Positions 34,897-46,418 of a stretch of 64,000 bases of DNA are shown in pieces. The stretch is from Albugo candida. Lineage: Eukaryota; Oomycota; Peronosporomycetes; Albuginales; Albuginaceae. Each line of letters opens with the position of its first letter. Position 1 is the stretch's first letter. The position numbers and the translations under genes were made by a program. Location: positions 1 through 64,000 of the forward strand of contig CAJNAR010000019.1 of the NCBI GenBank assembly GCA_905220665.1, read 5' to 3'. The notes under the pieces are model-generated. The model ran no database searches. It had not been told where the DNA came from and was given only the letters and a program-made list of their open reading frames with translations.

Positions 34897-37288
34897 ATGT
34901 ATTGCTTTGATTGTCCAAACAAAGCACTCGGAAAGCCTGAGGGCGTTTTGGCGCTTACAAAGTATCTAAATGCGCTCTTTATACTTGTCAAGACAAGAAG
35001 ATGGAAGTATTTCCTTGATTGTATGCAGACTTTGCTGTTGCATGTAAGTGAGGATAAAAAAATGGTGTTAGTACAGTATTTATTCTTACTCTTTCTGTAT
35101 GAAGGAAGCTAATGCTTTCTCAACACACACAGCTTTGAAAAGGAGCGTACGTGAGGTTGTCTGTTTGTTTCGAGTTTTCGGGCAGGAAAGCAGGGACGTA
35201 CTAACGTCTTTGAAGAAGTCACTTCAACTACTCGACAGACCACACATCGACACAGAATGTATTACCAACTCGTTTGTGTCTTTGTATAACCGGATCTCGG
35301 AAGTGTATGGCTTGGCTAGAATACCAAAACGCCAAACGCTGCACAATATGCAATTGTGTTTTATCAAATGGGACTCGGTGTTTCGTTATGGAAACGCAAC
35401 TCATCATATAGCAAAAGTAACAGTATTATCTATCGATCGGCTGCATGGATATGTATTACTGCCAAATGCAATTGATACTCGGCAGTGTGATATCGCAACT
35501 CAGAAAAAATCGGTTTCTATGGCATCACGGGGTCGTACTCTTTCGAGAAAAAATGGTAGAGAGGTCATAAATCATCTGTGTGCAGCATTATCGCTCAACA
35601 AAATCAGCCCAACTCTCTTTTATGGCGAACAAAAGCTATTTTCAACAAATTGTGACCATCAACACGATGGTAATAAGAAAGGAGCAACCGCTGATTCGGA
35701 TGACGGGAAGGATGTTCCCAGTACACAATCGGAAGCTATCGTTCACGAAGGAAATAGTCTTGATTGTAGTGATGCAAAAGCATGTCGGGATTCCGATAGA
35801 AATAGTGATTGCAGCCGTCAGGAAGACGAGATGGATGGATACAGTAGTAGCAGTAATAGTTCTTCTTGTACCAGCGGTGATAATTCAAGTAGTAGTAGCA
35901 GTAGCAGCAACACCAGCAATAGTAGTGATAGCAGTCAAAGTATAAGACGGAGGAAAAAAAGCAGTAAATCGTCCTCAGCTTCCAGTAATGATCGTCAAGA
36001 CAACGATACAACGCAAATCGGAAGTGTAAAAAGGCTTGGAATAGAAGTCACCAGCACAAGAAGTCCCACTATTGTTCAAGAGGTGACACATGTCGATGTG
36101 GATGCCGATACCCTGTCAGAAAGTAGCGGGGATGCTGACGACGAGTTCGAGTCAGACTGTGAAGAGATGTATCCTCTTTTACCGCCAGCTCCCGTGGACC
36201 AATTAGTATTGCCATGGAAGCAATATAAACGGCAGCAACTCGACAATCTCCTGACCCAAAATCGAAATGACATGATAGAAGCCATTGTACGACGACGCGA
36301 GTCTCAGGTATGCAATGTTTCTCCAAAGTCTACGAGCAAGAAAAATCTAGTACCAGCAAATAACGAGGGAGGATCCATAAGCCAAAGTCGTCATGAAGCC
36401 GTATATGACTCGAGCACTTGGATCATGGAATGCTCGTGTGGTTTTGGCGGCGTTGGCGTTGATGACGGCAAACTTTTGGTAGAATGTGAAAAGTGTAAGC
36501 ATTGGGTACACATGAAATGCGCAAAGCAACGATTGGGTTTTGAAGGTGACAATGAATTACCAGAACCTTTTTACTGCTTTGAATGTGAATGGATTGTCGA
36601 CTGCAGTTGTGGTGTACATTGTATGAACTATGATGACTACCAACGAATGATTCAGTGTGACAAATGCTCGTCATGGCAGCACACATTTTGTGCCGGCATT
36701 TTGGACACTGAAGAACCACCCAGCAGCTACAACTGCTCCAAATGCGTATCACTCGAATCGAAAGATCTCTCTTCAGCATCGACGCCGGTAACTCGTACGA
36801 AAAGTCCAGCTGACGAAAACGGCGTCGCGGGCAAACAACATGACAATGTGAATATAACTCCACAAGGAAAAGGACGTCAGACTCACAACAAGCACCGAAA
36901 CGCATCGATGCTTCCTCTGTCATCAAATCATAGAAACGACGATAGCCGTCAGAATGAACCGAATTCGTCAACAAAGACGACTAGTGTTGGAAATACTGGC
37001 ACGTCTTGCCCAATGCCCAGTGATTCAAACAAAAGAATGCGTGCTGATGCGAAAGTGAATGCAACTGCTCAAAGACGAGCGAACGGAAGTAAAGCTGCAA
37101 AAGCAAACTCAGAGTTGGAAGAACATGCTTCGCGATCAAACACGTTGCAGAGCGCAACAAAATGCACATCGGAAGGCGTACAAAAGCGCTCAAAGAGCGG
37201 TACGACACGACCCGTACATTTAAAACGAAGAGGAAGTGTGCATGCGCGATTAGAGCAGAAATTGAAACAAAGACGTAAAAAGACTTGA
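34897..37288 (+). CDS. Double PHD-finger protein
   Basis: Two exons, 34897-35043 and 35105-37288, linked by a 61-bp intron with a consensus GTAAGTGAGG donor, giving 776 residues. The PHD ORF alone could begin at an ATG at 35099, but the strong donor and in-phase join favour the longer form. Residues about 280-330 are a Ser-rich tract, followed by an acidic segment. The first PHD finger (about 490-545) starts CSCGFGG, with VECEKCKHWVHMKCA and YCFEC; the second (about 550-598) starts CSCGVHC, with IQCDKCSSWQHTFCA and YNCSKC. The aromatic (Trp) in each WVHxKC/WQHTFC block is kept, as in fingers that bind methylated histone H3. The C-terminal 180 residues are basic and disordered. Likely a chromatin reader in the nucleus. 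Confidence 0.85.
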
Positions 37289-37300
37289 ACAATTTCTGAT

Positions 37301-38916
37301 TCAAGTCCAAGGATAAAATGAGCTGAACAGAATTGAGCCAAACAGAGTGTAAAGTATAAAGTATCCAATGACACCAATGAAAAAGCTTCTTCGTATAAAC
37401 CATTCTTGCGACTTTGTGGAGTCTATGAAAAGGATGGCAGGGATCCAGTAAAATGGAGGGCAGGCGCACAAAAGGCGAGTGATAACTTGGACGTGGACAA
37501 CCAAAAGACCATTTAGGAGTAAAAATGCCCAATGGATACAGTATACATTCATTCTCGATGTCCAAAATGTCGATATAAAAAGTTGTCTTCGGAAGAACCG
37601 ATAAAGAGCCAAAATACTAAGTGAGACTGCTGGAGATGCGAGGAGGAAATTTGGGAGTTGTTTCCATTGATAATATCGGAAAAGGCCGACGTTCCAGTAC
37701 TCTTTCTGAATAAACATGTACATTGCCGAATAATTGAGCAATGCTGAATCACACCAAGGTCGATCGTGCAAGGCGTGATCTGTCTTACGCCGTTGGTCGA
37801 AGATGACATGAAAAGATGGACAATAATTCCAAATACCATATGAAAAGTATGCGAGTTGTGGGCCGACAGCAATCAGCAGCATAAGTGCTGTAAGGATCCA
37901 ATATCTACAGAAACGTCCAAAGTTCGTGCAGAGTGGTGTAGCAGACAAACGATACCACGCAAGGTATACTGCCATGAGATAGTATGTGTGTGAACTTTGA
38001 TAGAGCTGCGTGAAGAAGAACCACTTACGTGAAAGGAGAATCCCATTCGACCGCGTGACTGAGGCACACCCAAATAGAATTGCACAGACCCAAAGATAAG
38101 TCTGATCGACCGGTCGGTTTGTTTGTAGCTGTTCTTTGGTCTTTTGTTTATGTTTTTCGATACAGTAAAATCCAGCAAAGCTGAATAAACACATTGTACT
38201 AACGTAAACGATCATCAGTGAGATATCGACACTTTTTGATATCTCACTCACCTCTCACTGTATAGGGAAGACATGAAGATACTCGATGGTGAGATACAGA
38301 AAAGGTACGCGCCGGTCCGGGCGATTCTTTCAGCGTATTGCTTTCTCGCCTTTGCACCCTCAAATATCAATTTTCCAAGACGATACAAAAAGACTGCCGC
38401 CATAACAAACGCTGCATTGCTGCCATACATACAGTCAGAGCACTGATTCCACGTTTTCATAACGCTGACCTAATGATCCAGCCGCACGCCACATAGATTT
38501 CAGGAAAAGTGCGGTGAGTGTCTTGATCAAAGGCCGATGATAGATAGATGGGAATAGCGCTACAAAAGAGTTGCGTTATTCCGTGCGAAAATGAGTGCAG
38601 TATTGAGAGTGATAAATACTCAAACAGGCTGCATGGTAATGCGATCATACCTCAATGATCGTACTGCGAGAGGATACAGCGGGAAAAATGCGTGACTGTG
38701 CTCGTAGCTGTATCCATTTTGAGCAATGTGTAAGAAATGCACGCCATCCCACGACGCAAACGCCTGAAGGAATCGCAAATGACTGCTTTTGAATAAAAGG
38801 TGAGTCGACGTGTCGAATGGATCTATAAGTGCATGCGTTGCGATTGCCAAAACTGTGACTACAAAGCGACTTGCAATCGCAAAACGCAAAATGTTGCGCT
38901 CTTTGTCGTCGAGCAT
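37301..38916 (-). CDS. PIGV: GPI mannosyltransferase 2 (PIG-V)
   Basis: Four exons read from the minus strand: 38916-38651, 38559-38470, 38419-38252, 38198-37301, all in phase, giving 473 residues. PIG-V adds the second mannose to the GPI anchor precursor in the ER lumen. Family landmarks in order: FASWDGVHFLHIAQNGYSYE followed by FFPLYPLAVR (exon 1), SNAAFVMAAVFLYRLGKL (exons 2-3), LFCISPSSIFMSSLYSES across intron 3, and TRSNG in exon 4. Many hydrophobic helices fill the rest. Intron 3 has three possible acceptors; the 53-bp choice (38199-38251) gives exactly the spacing seen in animal PIG-V. The stop codon is only 12 bp from that of the convergent PHD gene. Confidence 0.9.
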
Positions 38917-39066
38917 TAAAGCTATTTTTGTAATTTATATGAAATGCCTTGAATCAATTAAAAGGCGTAAAGCAATGCAAGAAGGCAACACGCACTGCGA
39001 TAATACACGCGTTACGCGCCCAAATCAGCACACTACCACCTTGTAAATACTTGTTCATCTCTTTCC

Positions 39067-40785
39067 CTATACATCGTCACCAAACACCACATCACTTGAT
39101 GTTGTCGACGTCCGACAGCTGTACTCTGACACTAAAGACTTGCGAAGCATCAAATGCGGACTGAACGAAGATCCGGCACGATAACGCCATGTTTTCGAGC
39201 AAAGGGAGCATATACGAACAGCCATAATGCCAATGCTAAACTCAACCTCCAACTTGGGACAGCAAGTCGAGCAGCAGACTTCCCCGCAAACACGACAATG
39301 ATGCCGACGTCGCGATAATGTGAATTTCACGCAACAGTTTTTACAGTTTACTCGGTCGATATTTGGAATCCAACCGATTTGCTGCTGCACAGTTAATGTT
39401 TTTGCAAAATGTCGACTTTTCAAAATGTCTTCGAGCTTTGCGATTTTGAGACAAAGATGACGAAGTTTTGTGCGATGTATATTGTGGGCCATATCGGCTC
39501 TCTCGATGATCGAGGCGACAAATTGTACTTCGATGTATCCTGGTCTGTTTTTCGCTTCACGTACCATGATTCCTGTCGGTTGTAAACACATTGTCTTCAC
39601 AACACCTGTGATTCGATTTGTGACCGCTTGGAATTGAGGTGCATGTGTCGAGAGCATCACTCGTACATACATTGGTCCATTATCATCCTGCGGATCCCAG
39701 TCATTGATCACGACGCAGTCATAATCTAACAGACAGTATTGGACCCGTGTACTGAACATCCTTCCGCTTTTTTCTGCCTGGATCCATTTCACATGTAAAT
39801 TGCCCGAGTATCCCGACACTGTATCGACCTCCTTACAATGTATCTCTTCCAATTTTTTGCGGCGTTGCAGTATGCGGTCGTGAGCGACGGCATGTCTACA
39901 AGACATCTCAGAGAAAGCTCTCTGTCGTTTGGATAGCGTTACTTTTGTCGCATTTTCGTTACTTTTGGCATTGACATTCACTTTTGATTGGGAGAGATGC
40001 TGTGGTCGTTGTTTTTTTTTCCGTCGATAAAGCACTTCCGTACGCGTTGCTTTGACCCCAACAAGTGTTTGCATTGTCACTTCCATATCACTGACATCCG
40101 ATGTGATTATCAATTGAATCATTTCCTCCAAATTCGCAGGAATGAGCACAGCGCTTTTCACAAAATATTGCTGCAACACATTGGACTCCATTTCCTGGCC
40201 ACTTTTGCCCAATGTTTTCTCATTTGTTTGTTCGCCACTTTCATCAGACGTACCGCCCACAGAAGTATCCGTTTTGAATGCCTCGTTGATAGCTCTCAAC
40301 GTTTTATTCTTTCCCGGTTTTTGAATCCTCGACAGCTCTAAAGTGTTGTGTACTGAATTCCACAGTGAGATGCTGCCGTTCACTGCACACGTTCGATGCT
40401 TTACAGAAGTTACACAGCCTCCCTTTGATGCCATTTTGTGCCCAATGTCGCCATTCGCAATCGATTTCCAATTCATCGATGCGTCATTTGATAAGCCAAA
40501 GCCAAAGAGCGCAAGAGAGGCGCGAGCTTGTGTTTCGAGCTCTTCTTCCATTGAGAATGGGCAGTTGTATGATTTTGTAAAGAGATTGGATCGTTCCCAC
40601 GCAGTATCCGCTTTATTCGTAGCAATTCGTAAGCACGCATCCTTTTCAAAACGAGCGTTCATAGACGAACGTTGAGTGTGCTTTTCACGTGCGATGTTGT
40701 CACACGGAACGCTGCGTCCGCGCGGTCGCTCAATAACGTTGATACCCATGGCCATCGACCGATTGCGGTAATTGTGTATTCTCAA
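39067..40785 (-). CDS. FYVE zinc-finger protein
   Basis: Single exon, 572 residues. Near the C-terminus (about 480-540) lies a FYVE domain: CKNCCVKFTLSRRRHHCRVC with the RRHHCR basic patch that binds PI3P, then CGEVCCSTC and CSLC closing the zinc sites. The usual WxxD at the start is present as WIPNID. A START/PH-like central region (about 300-470) with HVKWIQAEKSG and CVVINDWDP resembles the large oomycete family of START-FYVE proteins. The N-terminal 250 residues are low complexity. Expected to sit on endosomal membranes. The upstream ATG at 40785 was chosen; a second in-frame Met lies 10 codons on. Confidence 0.85.
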   Translation of the reverse strand: MRIHNYRNRSMAMGINVIERPRGRSVPCDNIAREKHTQRSSMNARFEKDACLRIATNKADTAWERSNLFTKSYNCPFSMEEELETQARASLALFGFGLSNDASMNWKSIANGDIGHKMASKGGCVTSVKHRTCAVNGSISLWNSVHNTLELSRIQKPGKNKTLRAINEAFKTDTSVGGTSDESGEQTNEKTLGKSGQEMESNVLQQYFVKSAVLIPANLEEMIQLIITSDVSDMEVTMQTLVGVKATRTEVLYRRKKKQRPQHLSQSKVNVNAKSNENATKVTLSKRQRAFSEMSCRHAVAHDRILQRRKKLEEIHCKEVDTVSGYSGNLHVKWIQAEKSGRMFSTRVQYCLLDYDCVVINDWDPQDDNGPMYVRVMLSTHAPQFQAVTNRITGVVKTMCLQPTGIMVREAKNRPGYIEVQFVASIIERADMAHNIHRTKLRHLCLKIAKLEDILKSRHFAKTLTVQQQIGWIPNIDRVNCKNCCVKFTLSRRRHHCRVCGEVCCSTCCPKLEVEFSIGIMAVRICSLCSKTWRYRAGSSFSPHLMLRKSLVSEYSCRTSTTSSDVVFGDDV

Positions 40786-41082
40786 TCTCTCTGCCAGCGG
40801 AAAAACGACACAGTTGGATTATTCTTAACAATCTCACCCTACCCGAAATGGTTTTTCGCCGCATATAGAACTGTACCCGTAAACGATCTGTTCGCAATCG
40901 AATATCAGGTGAAATGGAGAAATGGTGAGATGGCATTTTTGCAGTTGACACTCCTAAGAGGTCGAAAAGGTATCATTAGCGATAGCGGAGAATCGGAACG
41001 GTAAAAGAGCGCTTTTAATGTGAGAATAGAATGCGTTTCACCTTTACGGTCTGAAATGGAAATATTGTTTTATAAAATTGGA

Positions 41083-43306
41083 CTATAGCGCTTCTACAAA
41101 AGTCATCAGATCGGCATTGTCGCCATTATCGTCGTTGTGTGACGTATCATTTTCCGTTGTGTTTCCTGAATTCGCGTTAGAAGATCCATTGTTTCCATTG
41201 GAAGAAGCGGAATTACTTCCCAACGAATTGTGATATTGTGATTGAGATGCTGCTGCATTCGACGAAGTGTCCTGACCGTCATAATTCAATCCGGTTCCGT
41301 CGATATCGAGAAACTCCAAATCCGCAGAATTGGAAAAGCCCGTTGGAGACAATTCGTTGGAAAATCCCATCGAGTAATTGATCAAAGAGCCCGATGGATT
41401 ATTATTCGCTGCATTCGTGGAGCCGGCTGAATTCGTATTGGAAGTGGATGTGGTTGAATTGGTCAAACTTGATGGCATTTGCAAAAGGGAAGAATCCATG
41501 GTCGAGTAATACGAAGAATCATCACTCATCCCGAGACTGAATGTGGTGGAAAGGGATGGACTCTCACTTTGTCGATTGGACGCTGATGACGATTTCGATG
41601 TAGAGTACTGTTGCTGCGTAGTCTGTGATGGAGCATTGGGTGTCGGTGAGGAGGAAGACTGTTGATTCCCGCCAGGATTTTGCTGTTGAGATTGTGAGGT
41701 CGAAGAATTTCGCATCGTATGCGATGATTGTGCTGCTTGTTGATTCGCAGATTGACTCTTATGTTGCAAAAGCTGTTGTCGCTGCATTTGCATCTGCTGT
41801 TGTTGCTGCTGCTGACGTTGAATTTGAAGACGTTGTTGTTGCATTTGCTGCTGCATTTGCTGCTGTCGTTGTTGTTGATACTGATGATTTTGTTGCATTG
41901 TGTTTTGAGATTGCGCGCTCTGCGACTGCTGTTGTCCTTGCTGTGATAATTGGCCAGCATTACCGCTGTTATTGACCATCGCCATCCCATTCATATTCTG
42001 ATCAGTGACAGAGATTCCCGTTCCCGAAGGATGTACGCGTTTATCGGTCTCAGATCGCAATTTCTTGAGGTACGGATTCACAATCTTTACGATGTATTTG
42101 TATACTCTTCCGAGTTCCTCTAATTTGCGTGATTGATGCGTCGATTTGTCTTCATTCAATACGTTGGCACATAATTGGACATAGCTCAATAGATAACGCA
42201 ATTTCTTCTTCTGATCGGTTTCGTCTTGATCTTTCATATGATCCACGTATTTTTTGAAAGCATTATGCACCTTCTCCACATCATCACGATACTTCGCCTT
42301 CATCGCGTCATGTTGTCGCCAGTATTCTGCTGCAACATCAGCTGATGATCCATTTCCACCAGCTTGCATTCTTGGCGTCAGATTATCTTTTCCAGCTGAA
42401 GACATTGTTTGTGAGGACATCGCTACAGGCAGTTGAGCTTTCCCATGTGCTGGTGTTTGACCTGGATACTGACTAGTACCATACGCCCCATGAGGCTGCA
42501 TTCCCATCATTCCCTGCGGGCCACCACGCGAGTTGAATGGATTCATATTATTACTATAACACGAGAAATCTAATCGTGACAAAGTACCGCAATTCGGTAA
42601 GTTTTGCATCATCATCGCAGCAGAAGGATCCGTCGGTTGTTGCCTCAAGTGTTTTAATCGATTGAATATCTTTCTGATATACTCTTCCTGTGTGGAAGCA
42701 TCTTTGTAGAGTTGTAGCTCGTAACCAGCCACATTCATCCATAATTTGATGCCGGGTGGCGGATCTGTTGACAGCCGAACCATTTCGTTATATCTACAGT
42801 CACACGTTAATGTCATAGTACACGAAACGCAGTATAAGACAGCGTCCTACATACAGCTTTGCAATCAGATTGGCTCGATGTTCCCGAGTTACTTGGATTC
42901 TCCAGTCGGCTCCGCCCAAGTTCTGCACTGGTACATTTCCCATCCCCATATTTGGTACATTCATTGTACCAGAGTTTGTATTGGTACTTGCCATCGGATG
43001 CTGTTGTCCCATTGGATTCATTTTCATATTCATATTCATCATCGCGGGATTCATATTCATAGAATTCATCATAATGTGCTGTTGCTGGCGCTGTTGATTC
43101 GCATTGGGTGGGATCATTTGTCCTTGGGATCCTGAATGGACATTGTATCGCCCCGATTGATGCTGCATACCCGTCATTGGATTGATGCCCATACCCATTT
43201 GCATGGTGGCAGCCATATTGGGATTGCCAGTGTTTGAGACACCCATCGGCATGGAAATAGGCATAGAAATTTGCTGCATCATCGGGTTCATCCCATTCGG
43301 ATCCAT
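41083..43306 (-). CDS. MED15: Mediator tail subunit 15-like, KIX domain
   Basis: Two exons, 43306-42855 and 42793-41083, separated by a 61-bp intron (GTATGT donor), giving 720 residues. The KIX-like domain crosses the intron: GADWRIQVTREHRANLIAKL, then YNEMVRLSTDP and a helix with YIRKIFNRLKHLRQ (about residues 130-205). The N-terminal 130 residues are Met/Asn/Gly-rich. A second helical region (about 270-360; EYWRQHDAMKAKYRDDVEKV) is followed by long Gln-rich, then Ser/Asn-rich tracts and an acidic C-terminus ending FVEAL. Gln-rich KIX proteins of this layout are Mediator subunit 15, which contacts activators. CBP/p300 is ruled out because no acetyltransferase, bromo or zinc domain is present. 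Confidence 0.8.
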
Positions 43307-44187
43307 TCTTTATGGATTGATATTCCCCTCGCGCTATTTCGAGGCAATTTTGTGAGCGACTTGCTCGATTCTCGTGGAAGCACTGGTAATTTTTCTTCTT
43401 CTCGAGATGTACCTTCGTGCGACATTTCGACGGGATGAGAATGTAACGTAATTCGATGCTGTGGAGATTCCAGTGCGATGGGATAGGATGCGTGATAGGT
43501 GATGAAGGCGGTAGAGTAGGGTGTTCAATTTGACTATAGATTCTATAGGCGTTGCTTCCTGTGACTTGTGAAATTGTAATGCAAAGGAGTAAGACGCAAT
43601 TGCAAGATTGCAAAATGGAGTGTAGCGTGCGTTTGCTTAAAAAGCTCATTTTGCAGTGAGATAGGCACATCGACTGACTGCATTGACATACGTACTGACG
43701 ATCGTTTATGAGCCATTTGTCTATCCAATCGAGGTTTCGACGGTACAAATACTTTCTGTAGAAATGGGATGACTATCCAAGACATAGATTCAAATTGTAT
43801 AACAAAACGTTACAAAGCGTTGATGTTCTAATCATCTGCATACTAACTCGCATATCATCGCTTTTTCAAGGCAATCGTATAGCTGCTCTAAGTACCACGA
43901 CGCACACCTCAAGGCATCCAACACCTCCTCTCCCTCCTCAACTCCCACACGACAATTATGCACTTGTACAACACAAAAGCAGTTATATCTAAACAATCAC
44001 TACGATCCGGCTCCCTTTTACCTATCTGACAAACCGATCTCAACGATCATATCTCAATCCTATACGTGCGATATGTGGATCAGCCTCAACGGACAGCAGA
44101 ACGCTATCATGAAAAATTGGATGATAAAAAATCGCATCAACTCGACCACTTGTACATTCGCGAGACATTTCGCATCCAAAGTAAGGT
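43307..44187. other. Divergent intergenic region between MED15 and PWWP gene
   Basis: Nearly 0.9 kb between two divergent start codons. It carries a CT/CA-rich stretch near 43905-43960 (CTCCTCTCCCTCCTCAACTC-like). Apparent long open frames on the minus strand here are frame shadows that run into MED15 and have no independent support. No transcription-factor site could be assigned. Confidence 0.45.
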
Positions 44188-46329
44188 ATGTCTTCCGGTG
44201 CTGAATTTTCTGTCAATTCGGTTGGGTGGTTTATCTTGGAAGGATTTCCGTGGTGGCCAGTGTATCTTTGCGACGCCAAATCGCTACGGACAAAATTGTA
44301 CTACTTAGGTCTCATTCTCCGCTCAGGCGCTGTGTCACTTTGAACGCTGTTCTAACACTGAGACTTTTAGGAGATGGGCACGCCAAAATTCTAAAGAAAG
44401 CTCGGGATTATAGCAATGATTATGTATTAGTGTATTTCTTTGGCTCTCACCAATTGTAAGATAGCATACGACACATAATAACGCCAAACACTAATCCGAA
44501 TGTCAGCTCTTTGGCTCGTACGCGGCGTGGCGTCTTAAAACCCTGGGGATGCTCAGATCAAAGTACGTTATGTAAAGGGCATCCAAAGCATTTGGCAAAA
44601 CGTGGGAATCAAATTGAAGAGCTGAAAATGGCTATCATTGAAGTAGAGGTCGTATTCAGTCATATTGAAATGTCGGATCTTTCGCTCATTTCGTTGGTCT
44701 TAGGATTTTCTATCACAACCGAAAGATTGCCGACTTCCTCCACATTTTGTACCGTCGGATCTGAATCTAGCACTGACACCTCCACCGCCGAAGGGACCGA
44801 GTGAAGAAGATATGGACGATGATGAAGACGAAGAGATGTATGATGATGACAATGAGGAGCGCGATGATGAAACAGAGAAAGAAGACGAGGAGGAAGATGA
44901 GCCTGAAGATAAAGAGAAAACTCCGACGAAATTACGTGCTCAAAATGAGAAGGCTGAGAAAGATATTCATTCAAGTGGAAAACGTAAACGTAAGGCGAAC
45001 GAGAAAGGCTCTAATTTTATGGAGAAGATCGAATTGAAAAAGCCAAAAGAAAGAAAAGAAACCAAAGGCCTGACTCGCGAGCAAACGGTAACAGAACCGA
45101 TTGAAAAAGCCAGCTCTGACGTCGTTCCATCCGACGATCTGAAAAAGATGAAAGTGTCTGAAAAAAAAGTATCATGTCGACCGCCAGACTCGTCAAACGA
45201 TGCGACAATGTTATCAGACAAAGTGCTGAGCGAGAAATTGGAGATCGAGATCCGCTGGATTCTAAACAATTGCGAATTTGAAGAGATGACGACTAAAACT
45301 GTTCGCCGACTGCTCCAACAGCGTCTCAATATGAATCTCCGATCTCACAAGGGAATTATCAAAGAAGTTGTGACTAAAGTGATAGCAGCGATGGAAAAAG
45401 AAGACGACGAAACAAACCCATCGACATTGCAACCCAACACCACTGATAGTAAATGCCAACCACAAGCCTCCATAGAGCCTCAATTGAAGCACCAATCAAT
45501 TAATTCCGAAACAAAGCAAATCGATCAAACTGATGCAAAATCAACAAAATCGGAGCACTCTCCGAAAAAGGTGAAATTGATATCTGAGGCAGACTTATTG
45601 GAGGCAAAAGCCAAACTATCGGATCCGAATTTATCGCATGAACAGATTTTGGAGTGTTTGGAAGCTCTGACATCGGTAAAGTATCCCGATAGTAGCACAC
45701 TGTATCTGAAACTGATCAGTTATACGAAGATGCCATTGACTATTCAACTTTTAAAGAAAACAGGTATCTCAAGAAGTGTTTCCAGTCTTCGTCAGCACGC
45801 GTACGTTCTCCTGCAATTATGTCGGTTGTTGTTAAGTTCATATTCTTATTCAGGAATGATAAAGTATCAGCTTCCGCGTCAGCACTTCGCACGCGGTGGA
45901 TGAAACTACTAAAGGCAGATGATGAGCAGCAGAATGACCCAAAGATGAAGACGGCACAGTGTCATTCTAATCAATTGCCGCAAGAAGGGAGTCATAACTC
46001 ACAATTGAGTAAGCTTATCGAAATGGTGGAAGCTCTTCAAGATCAAGTAGAGTATAAGGATCAAGTGGCCACGAAACCAACACGAATTGTGCATGAGAAA
46101 CAATTACGGGTTCTACATGATTTGTATCAAATGCGATTGAGTACGAAAGAGATTATTGAGTCGAAAGTGGGCATGGCTGTTTCGCGCTTGCGCAAATCAG
46201 GGTACGTATATGTACTTGTTGCATTCGACCACGTCTAAGACTTATCATACCGCAAATAGTAACGAAGCAATCGTTAAAGCCGCGTCCAAACTGCGTCGAA
46301 AATGGAAAACCGAAGCCGAAGCAGCATGA
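44188..46329 (+). CDS. PWWP-DEK_C-TFIIS_N chromatin protein
   Basis: Six exons, all in phase: 44188-44308, 44371-44455, 44507-44648, 44704-45800, 45854-46201, 46260-46329, for 620 residues. The N-terminus is a PWWP domain split by two introns: VGWFILEGFPWWPVYLC, then NDYVLVYFFGSHQF, then RRGVLKPWG. An acidic/basic linker follows. Residues about 310-365 (LEIEIRWILNNCEFEEMTTK, then VRRLLQQRLNMNL) resemble the DEK C-terminal DNA-binding fold. Residues about 435-510 (LLKKTGISRSVSSLRQHA joined across intron 4 to NDKVSASASALRTRWMKLLK) form a TFIIS N-terminal/LEDGF-like helical bundle. This combination suggests a histone H3K36-methyl reader coupled to transcription elongation. PWWP plus TFIIS-N is known in LEDGF/HDGF2-type proteins; the DEK_C module between them is less usual. 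Confidence 0.8.
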
Positions 46330-46418
46330 TCCGGAAATTATGTGGTGGATCCATTATATCTCATAACGCGGTTCCACCTAATTTTAGGATTATACATTGA
46401 GGGTCGACAGAGCGTATA

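Noticed and set aside
36423..37565. Two long minus-strand open frames (183 and 194 codons) opposite the PHD and PIG-V genes
   Set aside because: They are antisense to PHD-finger and PIG-V exons that are clearly coding; the frames are shadows.
38232..38251. A 20-bp intron in the PIG-V gene
   Set aside because: A 20-bp GTGAGT...AAAAG gap would restore the frame, but the next acceptor but one gives a normal 53-bp intron and the exact residue spacing of animal PIG-V.
41750..41950. CTG/TTG-rich stretch resembling a triplet microsatellite
   Set aside because: It is the Gln-rich tract of MED15 read from the other strand; codons are mixed CAA/CAG and not a pure repeat.
42813..43748. A 311-codon minus-strand open frame overlapping the MED15 start
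   Set aside because: It is a different frame over the MED15 coding exon; its composition follows from the Met/Asn/Gln-rich codons and it has no domain.
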